A stretch of 64,000 nucleotides of DNA from Echinometra lucunter (Eukaryota > Echinodermata > Echinoidea > Camarodonta > Echinometridae), in assembly GCA_029962745.1 (NCBI GenBank), contig CM057151.1:6502192-6566191 (forward strand). The letters run 5' to 3'. The notes under the pieces were generated by a model. That model did no database searches, was not told where the DNA came from, and saw only the letters and a program-made list of their open reading frames with translations. Position numbers and translations under genes: made by a program. This document shows, piece by piece, positions 35,215 through 45,847 of this stretch (the first letter of the stretch is position 1; each line of letters begins with the position of its first letter).

Positions 35215-35704
35215 AGTATGACATATTAAACAAAAGTGTAACACATTCACATGTACGCCAAACACTCTTCAGGTACAATACAACCATATGAGAATACTGA
35301 TCATCTTTTCAAAGGTAAACAAGTATGCAAATGATTGATAAAGAATAAAATTTTCATCTACATCCAAATTTGTTTTATTTCATAACACTAGCAACTTATA
35401 ACATGCCTTTCATTAATAAAGACTTCAACAGCATATGTTCGATTTATTGTTGAATATTTCTAAGATTTAATTAAAGGGTAGAATGTGATTGCGGAGCTGT
35501 ACCATGTTGTTCAAAGGAACAAAAATCAACAGTTTCTGAAACCGAAGTATCAAATGGATGCTATCACTATATCAAATAGAACGTAGGAATAACTATCTCC
35601 ATATCTACAAACCATCACCATGAGGTTTTATCAAACTACAACAACCTAATCCCAAGCTGGAGAAGTATGATGAAACTGGTTACTTTCACTTCTTGAAGCA
35701 CCTA

Positions 35705-35806
35705 ACAGTGGCGGATCCAGAGGGGGGGCATGGGGGCGCAAACCCCCCCTAATTTTTGCATGGCGCCGAAGGGCACTGCTACCTAAAAAAAAAAAAAAAA
35801 AAAAAG
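35705..35806 (+). mobile_element. hAT-like element fragment
   Basis: CAGTGGCGGATCCAGAGGGG begins a G-rich then C-rich segment that ends at a poly-A run (35786-35805). CAGTGGCGGATCC is a common hAT-type terminus. No matching right end was found, so this is a truncated piece. Confidence 0.5.
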
Positions 35807-35856
35807 GGGGAAAGGAAGAAAACAAAACACAAAACAAAAGACGGGTTAGCACTGTA

Positions 35857-36230
35857 TCTTCTTCTTCTTCTTCTTCTCCATTAAGTACAGGCCACCGTCG
35901 GGTGTATTCTTGTACTGTTGTGCAGGTGTATGTATAGTGTCTCAATAGCGATCTGTAGGCTAATAGGCGCAAAACCTGCAAAACAATTCTCAGAGCTCTG
36001 TTTTGAAGTATTTGGATCATTTTGATAGGCACTGTTATATCAAGTTTCATCCATATAAGGTTACAGAAGTCATTAGGATGTATCATCGTATAATACATGT
36101 AAGATATAAAAGAATAGTGTCTCTGTCTATGTATGGTCTTAGTCTTCTCAGCATAAAAAAGGGTTACGCAAGCTTTTAGATCGCACAGAATCTTTGTCAT
36201 TTGTTATGTATATATAATTCTTTTTATTTC
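35857..36230 (-). mobile_element. LINE 3' fragment, minus strand, with (GAA)n tail
   Basis: The minus strand from 36200 encodes KACVTLFYAEKTKTIHRQRH, then YTMIHPNDFCNLIW and IQILQNRALRIVLQVLRLLA, the C-terminal region of a CR1/RTE-like reverse transcriptase. It ends in GGCCTGTACTTAATGGAGAA followed by GAA repeats (35857-35877 on the + strand as CTTCTT...). Frame breaks show it is dead. Confidence 0.72.
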
Positions 36231-36369
36231 CTTATTTTTTTTTTAGAGAGAGTAGACATTTACATTTATTTATCTGCCTGTACAAGACATAAGAGTCAAA
36301 GCCCTTCTGCAAGTGAGATGAACAAATAGATAATTTAGATATCTTTAGGCCCATCATGTATTTTGATGA

Positions 36370-36410
36370 AGAAGACCAGCTCTGAAGCTGATGAGGTTTC
36401 CCTGGGTAAA
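36370..36410 (+). repeat. Retroposon-like tail preceding the microsatellite
   Basis: CTGAAGCTGATGAGGTTTCC CTGGGTAAACAAGATGATG resembles the SINE body end (GGCTACCCTGGGTAAATAAG) at 6260. A retroposon tail probably seeded the trinucleotide array that follows. Confidence 0.5.
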
Positions 36411-36830
36411 CAAGATGATGATGATGATGATGATTATCATTATTGTTATTATTATCATTATTATTATTATCATTATCATCATCATTATCATTAGCATTAT
36501 CATTATCATTATCATCATCATTATCATTATCATCAGCATTATCATTATCATCATCATTATCATCATCATCATCAGCATCAGCATGAGCATTAGCATTAGC
36601 ATTAGCATTATCATTATCATATATCATACATTATCATCACATCATCATCATCATTATCATTAATCATTATCATCATCATCATCATTATCATCATTATCAT
36701 TATCATCATTATCATTATTATTATCATCATCATTATCATTATTATTATTATTATCATTATCATTATTATTATTATATTATTATCATCATCATTATCATTA
36801 TTATTATTATTATCATTATCATTAGTAGTA

Positions 36831-36917
<87 letters not shown>

Positions 36918-36919
36918 CA

Positions 36920-36950
<31 letters not shown>

Positions 36951-36957
36951 TAGCAAT
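36411..36957. repeat. Long (ATT/ATC)n microsatellite, ~550 bp
   Basis: An almost unbroken trinucleotide array of ATG/ATC/ATT with GC-containing variants (CAGCATTAG near 36570-36610). It is interrupted only by short phase shifts. The Ile-, Asn-, Asp- and Met-rich open frames on both strands are not genes. Confidence 0.97.
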
Positions 36958-37000
36958 TATTATTTGAATATGACGAATAGGATTTGAGGGCTTACCAAAA

Positions 37001-37123
37001 CCCTGTAACATAAAAAATACAATCAATCTTACGATTGATATCAATCGTAAGTCTATAGCAAACCATGTACCAAAGAGTTACAATTGATTGTAAGATTGAT
37101 TGTATCTCTTTATGTTACACCCC
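37001..37123. mobile_element. ~120-bp palindromic MITE, copy 1
   Basis: The left CCCTGTAACATAAAAAATAC AATCAATCTTACGATTGAT mirrors the right ATTGTAAGATTGATTGTATC TCTTTATGTTACACCCCCC. The same element is found at 56614-56733. Confidence 0.85.
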
Positions 37124-37139
37124 CCCTAGACATAACCTT

Positions 37140-37535
37140 TAACTTGTATTTAGGGATGAGGCTGCATACATTGTCACCCCCATTCTGCAGGTCGTTCAGG
37201 TTTACGCTCATCAAATAATGCTAGGCTTAAAGAAATACGTACTAAAAGAAATTGGGGGGATAGAGAGCATATGCATCAGCAGCTCCTTCCTTGTGGAATA
37301 AGTTACCTCTTTCTCTTCAAACAAGTACTCCCTTTTCACTTTTAAAACTAGGCTTAAAACTTATCTAATGCTTAATGCATATTGTTAAATTTCCTTGTGA
37401 GCTTACATTTAAACACAACTTTCGTTTTTCATCTTATGTAATTGAAATTGTCTTGTACGCGCCTTGAGCATCTCTTGAGATGGATATGTTGCACGTTATA
37501 AATATTGTCATTATTATTATTACATTACATTGGGA
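37140..37535 (+). mobile_element. LINE 3' end (CR1/RTE-like), plus strand
   Basis: The + strand reads NNARLKEIRTKRNWGDREHM then QLLPCGISYL, the common C-terminal motif before the stop in these LINEs. A 3' UTR follows (GCGCCTTGAGCATCTCTTGA, GATGGATATGTTGCACGTTA TAAATATTGTC) and an ATT-repeat tail. Only about 400 bp of the 3' end survive. Confidence 0.65.
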
Positions 37536-38118
37536 TGGGTAACAGAATGCAATTTTCTATAATTTAATGTATGATTGTTACTACACTTGAGATTGAGCTA
37601 GGGATTGAGTAGTAGCATGTGATGATATCATGAATAACAAAAGTTACTATTAAATATAGTTTTGTCATCAGACAAATGGATCATGATTATATTTTGCACT
37701 TGTGTTACTTTACGCAACCCTAATCAGTAATGTCACTGAAAAGAATGGAATATATATATGTGTGCTTTGTAAAATTTTTGTGTAAATTGATACCAAATGC
37801 CATAGCATGCAATGTCAACAATTACAGGAGATAATGGATATTTACTTGAAGTTAATGTGAGCTATGTACATATTATGTGCAATTCACTCATTCAGTGATA
37901 TTTGCAAGTATTTATACTGTTGGTAAGGTTAGCTCCACAAATAAACAATCAGGCAAAGTGATTGCTTGTCTCCCCCCCCCCCCCATCCTCATTCCCCCCC
38001 CCCCCAAAGTGATTACCCAGATAATTATGTTTTGTAGACTATAGATAAAGATATTTCTAGCATGATTAATTAATTAGATCAAACATTTTTGATGTGTTAT
38101 TCATAAACTTGATAGAAT

Positions 38119-38618
38119 NNNNNNNNNNNNNNNNNNNNNNNNNNNNNNNNNNNNNNNNNNNNNNNNNNNNNNNNNNNNNNNNNNNNNNNNNNNNNNNNNN
38201 NNNNNNNNNNNNNNNNNNNNNNNNNNNNNNNNNNNNNNNNNNNNNNNNNNNNNNNNNNNNNNNNNNNNNNNNNNNNNNNNNNNNNNNNNNNNNNNNNNNN
38301 NNNNNNNNNNNNNNNNNNNNNNNNNNNNNNNNNNNNNNNNNNNNNNNNNNNNNNNNNNNNNNNNNNNNNNNNNNNNNNNNNNNNNNNNNNNNNNNNNNNN
38401 NNNNNNNNNNNNNNNNNNNNNNNNNNNNNNNNNNNNNNNNNNNNNNNNNNNNNNNNNNNNNNNNNNNNNNNNNNNNNNNNNNNNNNNNNNNNNNNNNNNN
38501 NNNNNNNNNNNNNNNNNNNNNNNNNNNNNNNNNNNNNNNNNNNNNNNNNNNNNNNNNNNNNNNNNNNNNNNNNNNNNNNNNNNNNNNNNNNNNNNNNNNN
38601 NNNNNNNNNNNNNNNNNN
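38119..38618. other. Assembly gap of exactly 500 N
   Basis: A run of 500 undetermined bases, a conventional scaffold-gap length. Any open frame spanning it is meaningless. Confidence 1.
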
Positions 38619-38802
38619 GTCTGTGCGACCGACCCTCATACATTTTTTGAAACATTGCTTCACATTTCTAATATTTGAAAATACTTCCTGTGGATATATA
38701 CTCTGAAGCTTTCAGACTGGTATTTTCACACTATAACCCCAATGTTTTTGCCATTTTCAAGTAACAAAATGAGATTTTAAAAATCATTGTTAATTAGTGT
38801 CT
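38619..38802. mobile_element. TTAA-type element, right half, cut by the gap
   Basis: From GTGCGACCGACCCTCATAC to TTAATTAGTGTC this matches the right part of 59101-59588 (shared ACTTCCTGTGGATAT, CAGACTGGTATTTT, TTTTCAAGTAACAAAA). It ends just before TTAA (38803-38806). The left half is presumably in the gap. Confidence 0.85.
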
Positions 38803-38846
38803 TTAAACAAGATGTGACTGATCACTTAGCTTAGCCTTAGGCTTAG

Positions 38847-40787
38847 AGAAAGTCCACCGCCGGCACCGGAGTGACGAAAGCTTGGTTGGTAGCTTAAACT
38901 ACAATTGTATAAAGTGTTTACCATTTAACACTTTAGGACAGAAATCTGAAAGTAGTTGGGCTTGAAGTTGTATGTGAGCCTCATGTTATTATTTTGCAGG
39001 TTTGTCCTTCAGTCATGACAATTTCTTGTCTGTCTTGCATGAAGCTGCCATGGATTTCCAGATTTTTCTGTGAATGTTTTTCCTGTATTTTATTCACTGT
39101 GGTACATTAACCGGTAACTTCTATCTGTCTACTCAGTACTCAATAGACAATATATTTGATAGTTTGTTTTAATTCTGCAGAAACAAAAGATCATACATGG
39201 TCAAGATTTAAAAAAAAATTAAGTCATTTAGGGTGTGTTCAAGCGATTTTTGGAAGTTAGAATCACAACATGAATCACAAATCAAAACGCTGTTACAAAA
39301 CACGGCTACTGCGAGAGAGCGTTCAAGCGATTTTTCATCAACGCTGATTCTTTCTCATTTCAAGCCCATCCACTGCGCATCGTACTGTGCAGTTTGACCC
39401 AGGAAGGTCAACTTTACCCACATCATTTATTTGTCTCAATATCTTTCTTATGCTATTGTTTGTTTTTCATTCTATCCTCTTCTCTTTCCATCTTTTCTTA
39501 TGTTAATCTTTGTTTTTTTCCTACCTTCTTTTCTATGTTTCCTTATGTCATTTATTTTAACCATTTTTCTATCTTTCCTTGTTATTCTTTCTCTTCCCAT
39601 CTTTTCTTATGTTATTCTTTGTTCTTTCCTACCTTCTTTTCTATGTTTCCTTATTTTTTCTTTGTTTTTCCTTCTCTTCTTTTTCTGTCTTTTCTTATGT
39701 TATTCTTTGTTATTCCTTCTATCTTCTTATCTTTCAATCTATCTTTTGTTATTCTTTTTTTTCATTTATCTTTTCTATCTTTCCTTATGTTATTCTTTGT
39801 TTTTCCTTCTATCTTCTTTACTGTCCATCATTCCTAATGTTATTCTTTGTTTTCTTCTATCTTCTTCTCTTTCCATCTTTCCTTGTTATTCTTTGTTATT
39901 CATTCCTTCTTATCTTTTCTTATGTTATTCTTTGTTTTCTCCCATCTTTTTTCTATCTTTCCTTATGTTCTTTGTTTTTCCTTCTGTCTTCTCTGTCCAT
40001 CTTTTCTTATGTTATTCTTTGTTTTCTCCCATCTTTTTTTCTATCTTTCCTTATGTTCTTTGTTTTTCCTTCTATCTTCTCTGCCCATCTTTCCTTATGT
40101 TATTCTTAGTTTTCTTTTTTCATCTTCTTTTTCATCTTTTCCTGTTATTCTATGTTATTCCTTATATCCCTTATCTTTCAGTCTCTTCTTATATTATCTT
40201 TTTCCTTCTATCTTCTTCTCTGTCCATGTTTCCTTATGTTATTCTTTGTTTTCTTCTTCTATCTTCTTCTTTTTCGTCTTTTCCTGTTATTCTATCTTAT
40301 TCCTTCTATTTCCTTATCTTTCAGCCTCTTCTTATATTATTCTTTGTTTTCTCCTCCTATCTTCTTTTCTGGCTTTCTGTATGTTGTTTTATCTTTCTTC
40401 AAACCTTGGTGTGAAAGCAACAGTAGAATCATGATTGAGATCTCCATTGCGTTCAATCGATTTTTAGCAACCGCGGTTCTGCCGAATCATGATTCAAAAC
40501 GTACCTTTTTCAGCGTTTCATGTTTGCGTTTTGAAAGACGTTTATTTTTACGACCTGTGAAAAATCGATTAAGAAAATGTGAAATTTCATGTACAAAGTG
40601 AATGGAGAGCTGCTCGCATATGTCATCAGTGATGCCAATTTGCTGAGACGAGAGTAATTTACTAGAAAATGTAAATGAGTGTAATTATCTTATTCTTTGA
40701 CCGATTTTGCTCATTTCTTTCCGCAAATGCTGTTCAAATTTAACTTCTTTTATTGAAACGGTTAAACTTCTGGGGTGGACTTTGCCT
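38847..40787. mobile_element. 1.9-kb TIR element with pyrimidine minisatellite core
   Basis: The left end AGAAAGTCCACCGCCGG and right end CTGGGGTGGACTTTGCCT are inverted. The flanks are TTAG (38843-38846) and TTAA (40788-40791), suggesting an eroded TTAA duplication. Inside, GTTCAAGCGATTTTT (39238, 39312) and GTTCAATCGATTTTT (40452) flank a pyrimidine-rich minisatellite. No transposase is visible. Confidence 0.65.
39423..40395 (+). repeat. Pyrimidine-rich minisatellite, ~970 bp
   Basis: Diverged tandem copies of words such as CTTATGTTATTCTTTG, TTTTCCTTCTATCTTCTT and CTCTTTCCATC recur, with roughly 50-60 bp between successive TTATGTTATTCTTTG copies. The + strand is almost only C/T, so all three frames stay open and encode Phe/Leu/Ser-rich peptides that are not genes. 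Confidence 0.93.
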
Positions 40788-40954
40788 TTAAGAACAATTT
40801 TCGTGATGTAGCCCATTTCTTGAATTATTGAATACTTGCATGACCTACACATACTTGTAAATGCCAGAGGACTTGTGAACTTTTGACACTATTCCTGAAT
40901 GCCTGACCAGTTTGGATTTAGCTTAACCTGCATTTTCTATAGTCTTGAAGAATG

Positions 40955-41078
40955 TGTATACATGAGGTAAACAGTTCTCATTTACTCAGGGTAACCACTT
41001 TAGCTTTATCAGCTAATCTTCCAGTAGGCCCTGCATGACATAATTTTTCATTATTACCCTTCTCCATTTTGCAAAGGA
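40955..41078 (-). mobile_element. tRNA-SINE 3' fragment, minus strand
   Basis: The reverse complement reads ATGGAGAAGGGTAATAATGA, ATGTCATGCAGGGCCTACTG and GTGGTTACCCTGAGTAAATG, the body of the SINE at 6052-6300. The tRNA-like head is absent. Confidence 0.8.
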
Positions 41079-41461
41079 CTGCATATTATTGGATGGGTGA
41101 ACCGGACCTTGCTGGATACACCATACTGCATGTACTGGAATGTCGGAAAACAATGATGGATATATTTTTAGATTTTATCTTGATTAAATACAGTCAATAT
41201 TTGAAACTTGCAAACTGTAGTCTTCTGTAAGATATAGAAAATGAAAAATGAATGAAGCTTAGCAGTGGCTTAGCTACTAGTAGGGTGTAGGTGAAGGCAC
41301 CTACACAATGTACATTGTAAAAAATTCCCAATTAAGTGATGAAAAAAGGGGGGGGGGGGGGGAGAGGAAAGGGAGATGAGAGGACAAAAAAGTAGTAGGA
41401 TCCTTGTTTTGTTTTCATGAGATCTGCAATCTGGATTCACTGTTTTTTTTTTCTTTGACAG
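41079..41461 (+). other. Intron/5' flank upstream of the ZIP coding start, with acceptor
   Basis: Contains a poly-G run (41349-41363). It ends with a strong polypyrimidine tract and TTTCTTTGACAG at 41461. The first coding exon therefore begins at 41462, one base before the ATG, and at least one upstream non-coding exon must exist, possibly far to the left. Confidence 0.6.
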
Positions 41462-41462
41462 G

Positions 41463-41975
41463 ATGGCATCTAAAAGTAGAGCAGCCCATACAGATTTCAT
41501 CATTACACTGGTGTGCTATATGCTGATATTGTGCTTTGTACATATTGGACGCACTGAAGCACAGACTGGGGGAAGACAGTCTCAAACTGATGCATTACGA
41601 CAAGCTCTGTGCAATGGCCAGAATAACACCTCCTTCAATACTTGGACTGGAGATTGCATGTCAGAACTTTTCATGAAGTATGGGAAGGATGGCAAACTAG
41701 AATATGAAGGATTTACACAACTCCTGGAGAACGTGGGCCTGGGAGCCATCAGAGATAGTTTGCCACATCCCACAAACCATGAAAGCAATGATTCTCATCA
41801 TTCTCAGTCAGTTTCCAAAAGAATGGCTAATAGAAGAAACTTGATGCAAGGTCTTATGTCAAGGAGGCGGGAAAGAGAAGCAGTGAATTCCACTGCTGTC
41901 AATGGTACCACTTGGACAACCCATGATTCACAACATCTTGATCATCATATTACCAGAGAAGAACATACATCAAAG
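41463..41975 (+). CDS. LIV-1 subfamily SLC39 (ZIP) zinc transporter, coding exon 1
   Basis: Residues 1-171. A hydrophobic signal peptide spans ~11-28 (FIITLVCYMLILCFVHI), with likely cleavage near TEAQ (34). An extracellular helix-rich domain follows, with Cys50 and Cys65 and an EF-hand-like segment MSELFMKYGKDGKLEYEGF (~66-84). Two His clusters lie at ~102-113 and ~154-168. N-glycosylation sequons are present at NNTS and in NSTAVNGT. This layout is typical of the ectodomain of LIV-1 ZIPs (ZIP4/5/6/8/10/12/14), which import zinc and in some members iron or manganese across plasma or vesicle membranes. The exon is preceded by an acceptor at 41461 and ends TCAAAG|GTAGGA in phase 0. Which vertebrate paralogue it matches cannot be settled from this part. 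Confidence 0.85.
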
Positions 41976-42737
41976 GTAGGAAACTACAACTACATCATTC
42001 ACTCCTCTGCATTCTTTGTGTTAAAACACAACACATTTCATCCAACGTTGAACTTAAAGAAGAAAACCCTATTTATGTTGTAAAGTGCATAGAGAAACTC
42101 TTTTATCTGTACAGGTCCTTCATGCTATTTATCAGTGAACATCAAAGAAATGCAACAAAAGGTTAAAAGCCTGGGCTTATCTCTAGTGTACATAAGCTTT
42201 AAAATTGGCTTGACTTTGTTGTTCAGAGATTTAATGCATTGCAGTCCACTGACAAAAGTCCCTGTTTTTGGGTTTGATGACTTAAAGTTTTAGGGGTTTT
42301 TTTTGTTCTGTTTTTATGGGTTTTTTTTCTTGATTTTTCAAAATTTAGCCTGTGCTGTGATATTTATCACATACAGTAAAACATGTGGTGAGACTCCATG
42401 TAAAGGGTGAAGGGCTCTTAAATTCCCTTTTTTTCTACTTGTATTTAACTTTTTGTTCAGTGATAAATGGTATGAGAAGCTACATGTAATTGTGCACCAT
42501 CATTGATACTGAAAGTAATAGTTTTTTGAAAGCTTAATCTGGACCTCTCTTAGATCTTAAAAGTTTTTTGTAGAACACTGAATTGTGCTGCAAGTAGAGC
42601 AGAATCATGTAAGAAAATAGTGCTGTTAATGGATATAGAAATATGGTGAGGAAATACAAGGTAATAGACGAAAAATTGTGGTTTTGTATCAACTTTAAAA
42701 AGTACTCAAGGTTTCAAAACCACTGGGAAATTATTTT

Positions 42738-43001
42738 ATGGTTAACACAAAAACTGAGCAGTGGGTGCATGCAGCACAATACAGTGAGCGAATTGTCAGC
42801 ATGTACCTAGAACCCATGGAGAGGTTCACTGGTCCCAAGGAGTTAGCTAGCTACAGCCAACCTGCTCAGTGGGGTTCAGCGATGCATGTTCTCTTCGATC
42901 GAATACTTAATATGCATTTCTTTAAAATATGGCAGTCTTTCATCGGTAAATATCAATGTAGGATTATTATGCGTTTTCTTCACAACATGGCGTGTGTATA
43001 A
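42738..43001 (+). other. Unassigned ORF in ZIP intron 1
   Basis: An 87-codon open frame reads EQWVHAAQYSERIVSMYLEP then MERFTGPKELASYSQPAQWG. It looks more protein-like and less AT-rich than the adjoining intron but matches no domain I know. It has no convincing acceptor/donor pair. It may be a processed fragment or a chance ORF. If it were a cassette exon it would sit between the ZIP ectodomain exons. Confidence 0.2.
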
Positions 43002-44992
43002 CATCTAAAGTTCAATTTATTTTTCTAAATGATGATGTTTTTTGTATGTACAGTACATACCAATAATAAATAACTTTACCTCATATGTCACCCAATTGTG
43101 GTACATTCTACAAAATGGCAGTGTTCATATGGTGAAAGAAATGATTGTTTATGCTATCAATAATGTGATTTACTGCTTTATAATATGTTTTGGTAAGTCT
43201 TTTGGAGGTCATTAAAGAATTATTACTTATAATTATCTCTCGGAGAAGCTGTTCTTGTTTGGGGTTTTAAAAACTTCAAGAGTTTTCTAACCTAAAAGTT
43301 TGAAAGTCAAGACAGCCTGTGCGAACATATCTAACAGCAAAAAGTGGGTGAGGTGATTATCTCCATGTCAAGTCAAATATGCGGGCCTATTCTAAAGAGA
43401 GCAATCTTCAGACAGCAGTTATTATTGTGAACAGGTGATTGCTGAAAATGAGCTTTAGCCTTTAACCAGGGACAAATGAAAGCTGAATCATGGAAGAGTG
43501 GGTAGATCCCTCTCATTAAACTTTCAGCACATTTTCTTTTTTTTGGTGATATTTTGTGAATGGCTGTAGATCAGAGACAGTAGAGCAAAAGTAAGAGTAT
43601 AAAACAGTAAATGAAATAAGAGTGATTAAACAGTGGTGATTCCAGTATCTGGTATGATTTTTACTGTCTTATTCTTTTGATGCTAATAAAATGTATACAC
43701 CTGTACAAATACATATACAGGTGTATACTGGTATTTCATTTTCATTTGGTGCTCATGTCCCATGAAGTCAGATGATGGAAACACAAGACAGGAATCAACT
43801 TTGAATATGATTGGAAAGCTCAGTATCAGTAGTTCTTGAAGAAAAGATTAAACTTGTAAAAAGGACTGAAATAAAAACCTTCTTAAAGAAATCTCTTATT
43901 CTAGAAATCAAGCAATTTCCCTGCCAAAAAGAAAAAAAATTAGCACTATTGGTTGGTACACTGCAGTTGATATGAGAAGAAGCGATGAGAGCTGTTGCAA
44001 TACATGTTATTGTCTAATTTCTAATTACCGACTATAATGTCCTTCCATTACTGATGATGATCCTGGTGTGTAAGTGCCATGAATCACCTGATGAAATCCT
44101 TCCATGAATGAATTATTGCTAATATGCTATTAAATTGATTGAAAAAATACACCTCTGTAACTTGAAAGCCTATTGTCTGCATACATTGTACATGTATGTA
44201 CATGTACATGTAGACTATAGACTTCTGGATAAGGGACAATTTGAAATATATTTTTTTTGGTATTCGTGTAAACTGACATTCTGTTGGACGAGTCACTAGT
44301 TACTTGATAGGGGGTTTTTGCCAATTGGCTGGCCCCCTAGGCCATGTGTAGCTCTCTATCTCTTTCAAGCTGGAGCATCGGCGTGGAGCTATTAACCCAC
44401 ACCCTATGAGCAGTTGATAGAATAACCTTACATAATATCCAATTTTCAGATAAAAATGATTTAATGAAACAATTTAAAAAAAGAAACAGTATTACAAATG
44501 GTCCCCTTCTACATTTTTCCATGAAAATTGAATAAAATGTCTAGGTCAAATAAAGTGAAATAGATTGGCTTGCTGTTTGCCCATTTCATTGTAACATGTT
44601 ATGTCCTGCCCATTTCATTGTAACATGTCATGTCATGATGTTTCAGTTACCTGCGTTCAACAGTTGCCAAGAGGTCGCGATGGTTCCCTGGAAGTACATT
44701 TTAGCTATATAGTGTTTTATTCAGTACACAAATCCCATTGATGTTTCTCTGTAATGAAATTGTGAACAGAACACTGAGAACAAGTCAATGATTGGCAGTC
44801 GATCTTCATAAAGTGGCTTCATTCCCCATCACAAATCGACCAGAATTCTTGCTTGATTTACATGTCTAATGTCATTTTGTTTTTATCCATTCCTATAAAG
44901 AAAAAAAAGTTTGGATCATATTATGGTGATAAATGTCTGCTCAGATTCTTTCTTTTCCCTTTTTTCTTTGAACATGATGTGAGTGAGCTCTA

Positions 44993-45225
44993 GTGGCATA
45001 GCTAGGATTTCATTTGGGGGAGGGGCAGTAGTGAGCATGCGAAGTGTGCGAATTGCGTATTGAGCGCTCGAAGTGCGGAAGCTCCGACTTTTCTTTGTCA
45101 TCATTCCTCGTCTGCTCCTGCTCTTCCTATGTTCTCTTAACTTTCTCGCTCACACTTTTTTTTTCTGCTGTTTTCTTTTGGAGGACCGCCCCCCCCCCCC
45201 TCCCCTGGCTATGCGGGTAAAGCTT
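44993..45225. mobile_element. hAT-like non-autonomous element, sibling of 17466-17753
   Basis: The left TAGTGGCATAGCTAGGATTT is partly mirrored by CCTGGCTATGCGGGTA. The interior shares GAGCATGCGAAGTGTGCG, GGAAGCTCCGACTTTTCTTT and TCCTATGTTCTCTTAACTTT with the 17.5-kb copy. A target duplication is not obvious. Confidence 0.7.
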
Positions 45226-45436
45226 ACTCACTGATACCTTGCATATTGCATGGGGTGACCAATGGATGCAGGAACGTGTGGCTACCAAAGTACTGATAGT
45301 GTGCATAGTCAGACTTATTTCTACTGCTCGATATCAAGTCTCACAAACTTTGCTAGTCTGGCAACACCCACCCCCTCCAAAAAAAAAAGTTCTAGTGTGA
45401 ATTTTATGGATTTAAATGACACTTGATATCACAATA

Positions 45437-45595
45437 CAGGTGAACCTCGTTATAACAAACTCCTCCGGACTAAGGAAGTTACCTCCTTATATCAGGGCTA
45501 AAAAACAATAGAATACAAAGAAGTGGAACCGGCAAAATTACCTTGTATATAACCAGAGTTTGTCATAACAGTTTTCTTTAAACAAGGTTCCACTG
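45437..45595. mobile_element. pogo/Tigger-like MITE with TA target duplication
   Basis: The ends CAGGTGAACCTCGTTATAAC and AACAAGGTTCCACTG are inverted repeats matching the widespread CAGTGGAACCTCGTTATAAC terminus of pogo-like transposons. TA flanks both sides (45435-45436, 45596-45597). It is 159 bp with no transposase, and lies about 250 bp upstream of ZIP exon 2. Confidence 0.85.
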
Positions 45596-45847
45596 TACTT
45601 CAAAATACACAAATAGATTGAAATTTTCCTGATTTTTGTCTTGCCTGCATAGTGGGAGTAAGACAGACAACAGTTGCTTTTTCAACAGCCACAGTGATGT
45701 GTACATGTGTTTGAGAAAAATGAACTTTTGCATAACAAAGCACACTCAGAGAATGGATGTAAATATGGATTGACAGTGTAGGAGTGCATGAGTGAATAGG
45801 TTTAAATGAATGCAGTTTGAATAATTTTCCTCTGGTTTATCTTCTAG

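Larger units (their letters stand above)
41976..45847 (+). other. ZIP gene intron 1
   Basis: GTAGGA donor; acceptor TTATCTTCTAG. It is mostly non-coding. It contains a 260-bp open segment (42738-43001), ACATGTA-rich sequence (44180-44215), a hAT-like element (44993-45225) and a pogo-like MITE (45437-45595). Confidence 0.8.

Noticed and set aside
36232..37044. Asp/Asn- and Ile/Met-rich ORFs on both strands
   Set aside because: Translations of the ATT/ATC microsatellite.
38094..38678. ORFs of 184-194 residues
   Set aside because: They consist of the 500-N gap.
39394..40601. Long Phe/Leu/Ser-rich ORFs of up to 327 residues that look like membrane proteins
   Set aside because: All three + frames are open because the tract is a C/T-only minisatellite lacking purine-containing stop codons. 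No domain, no start context, no splice sites.
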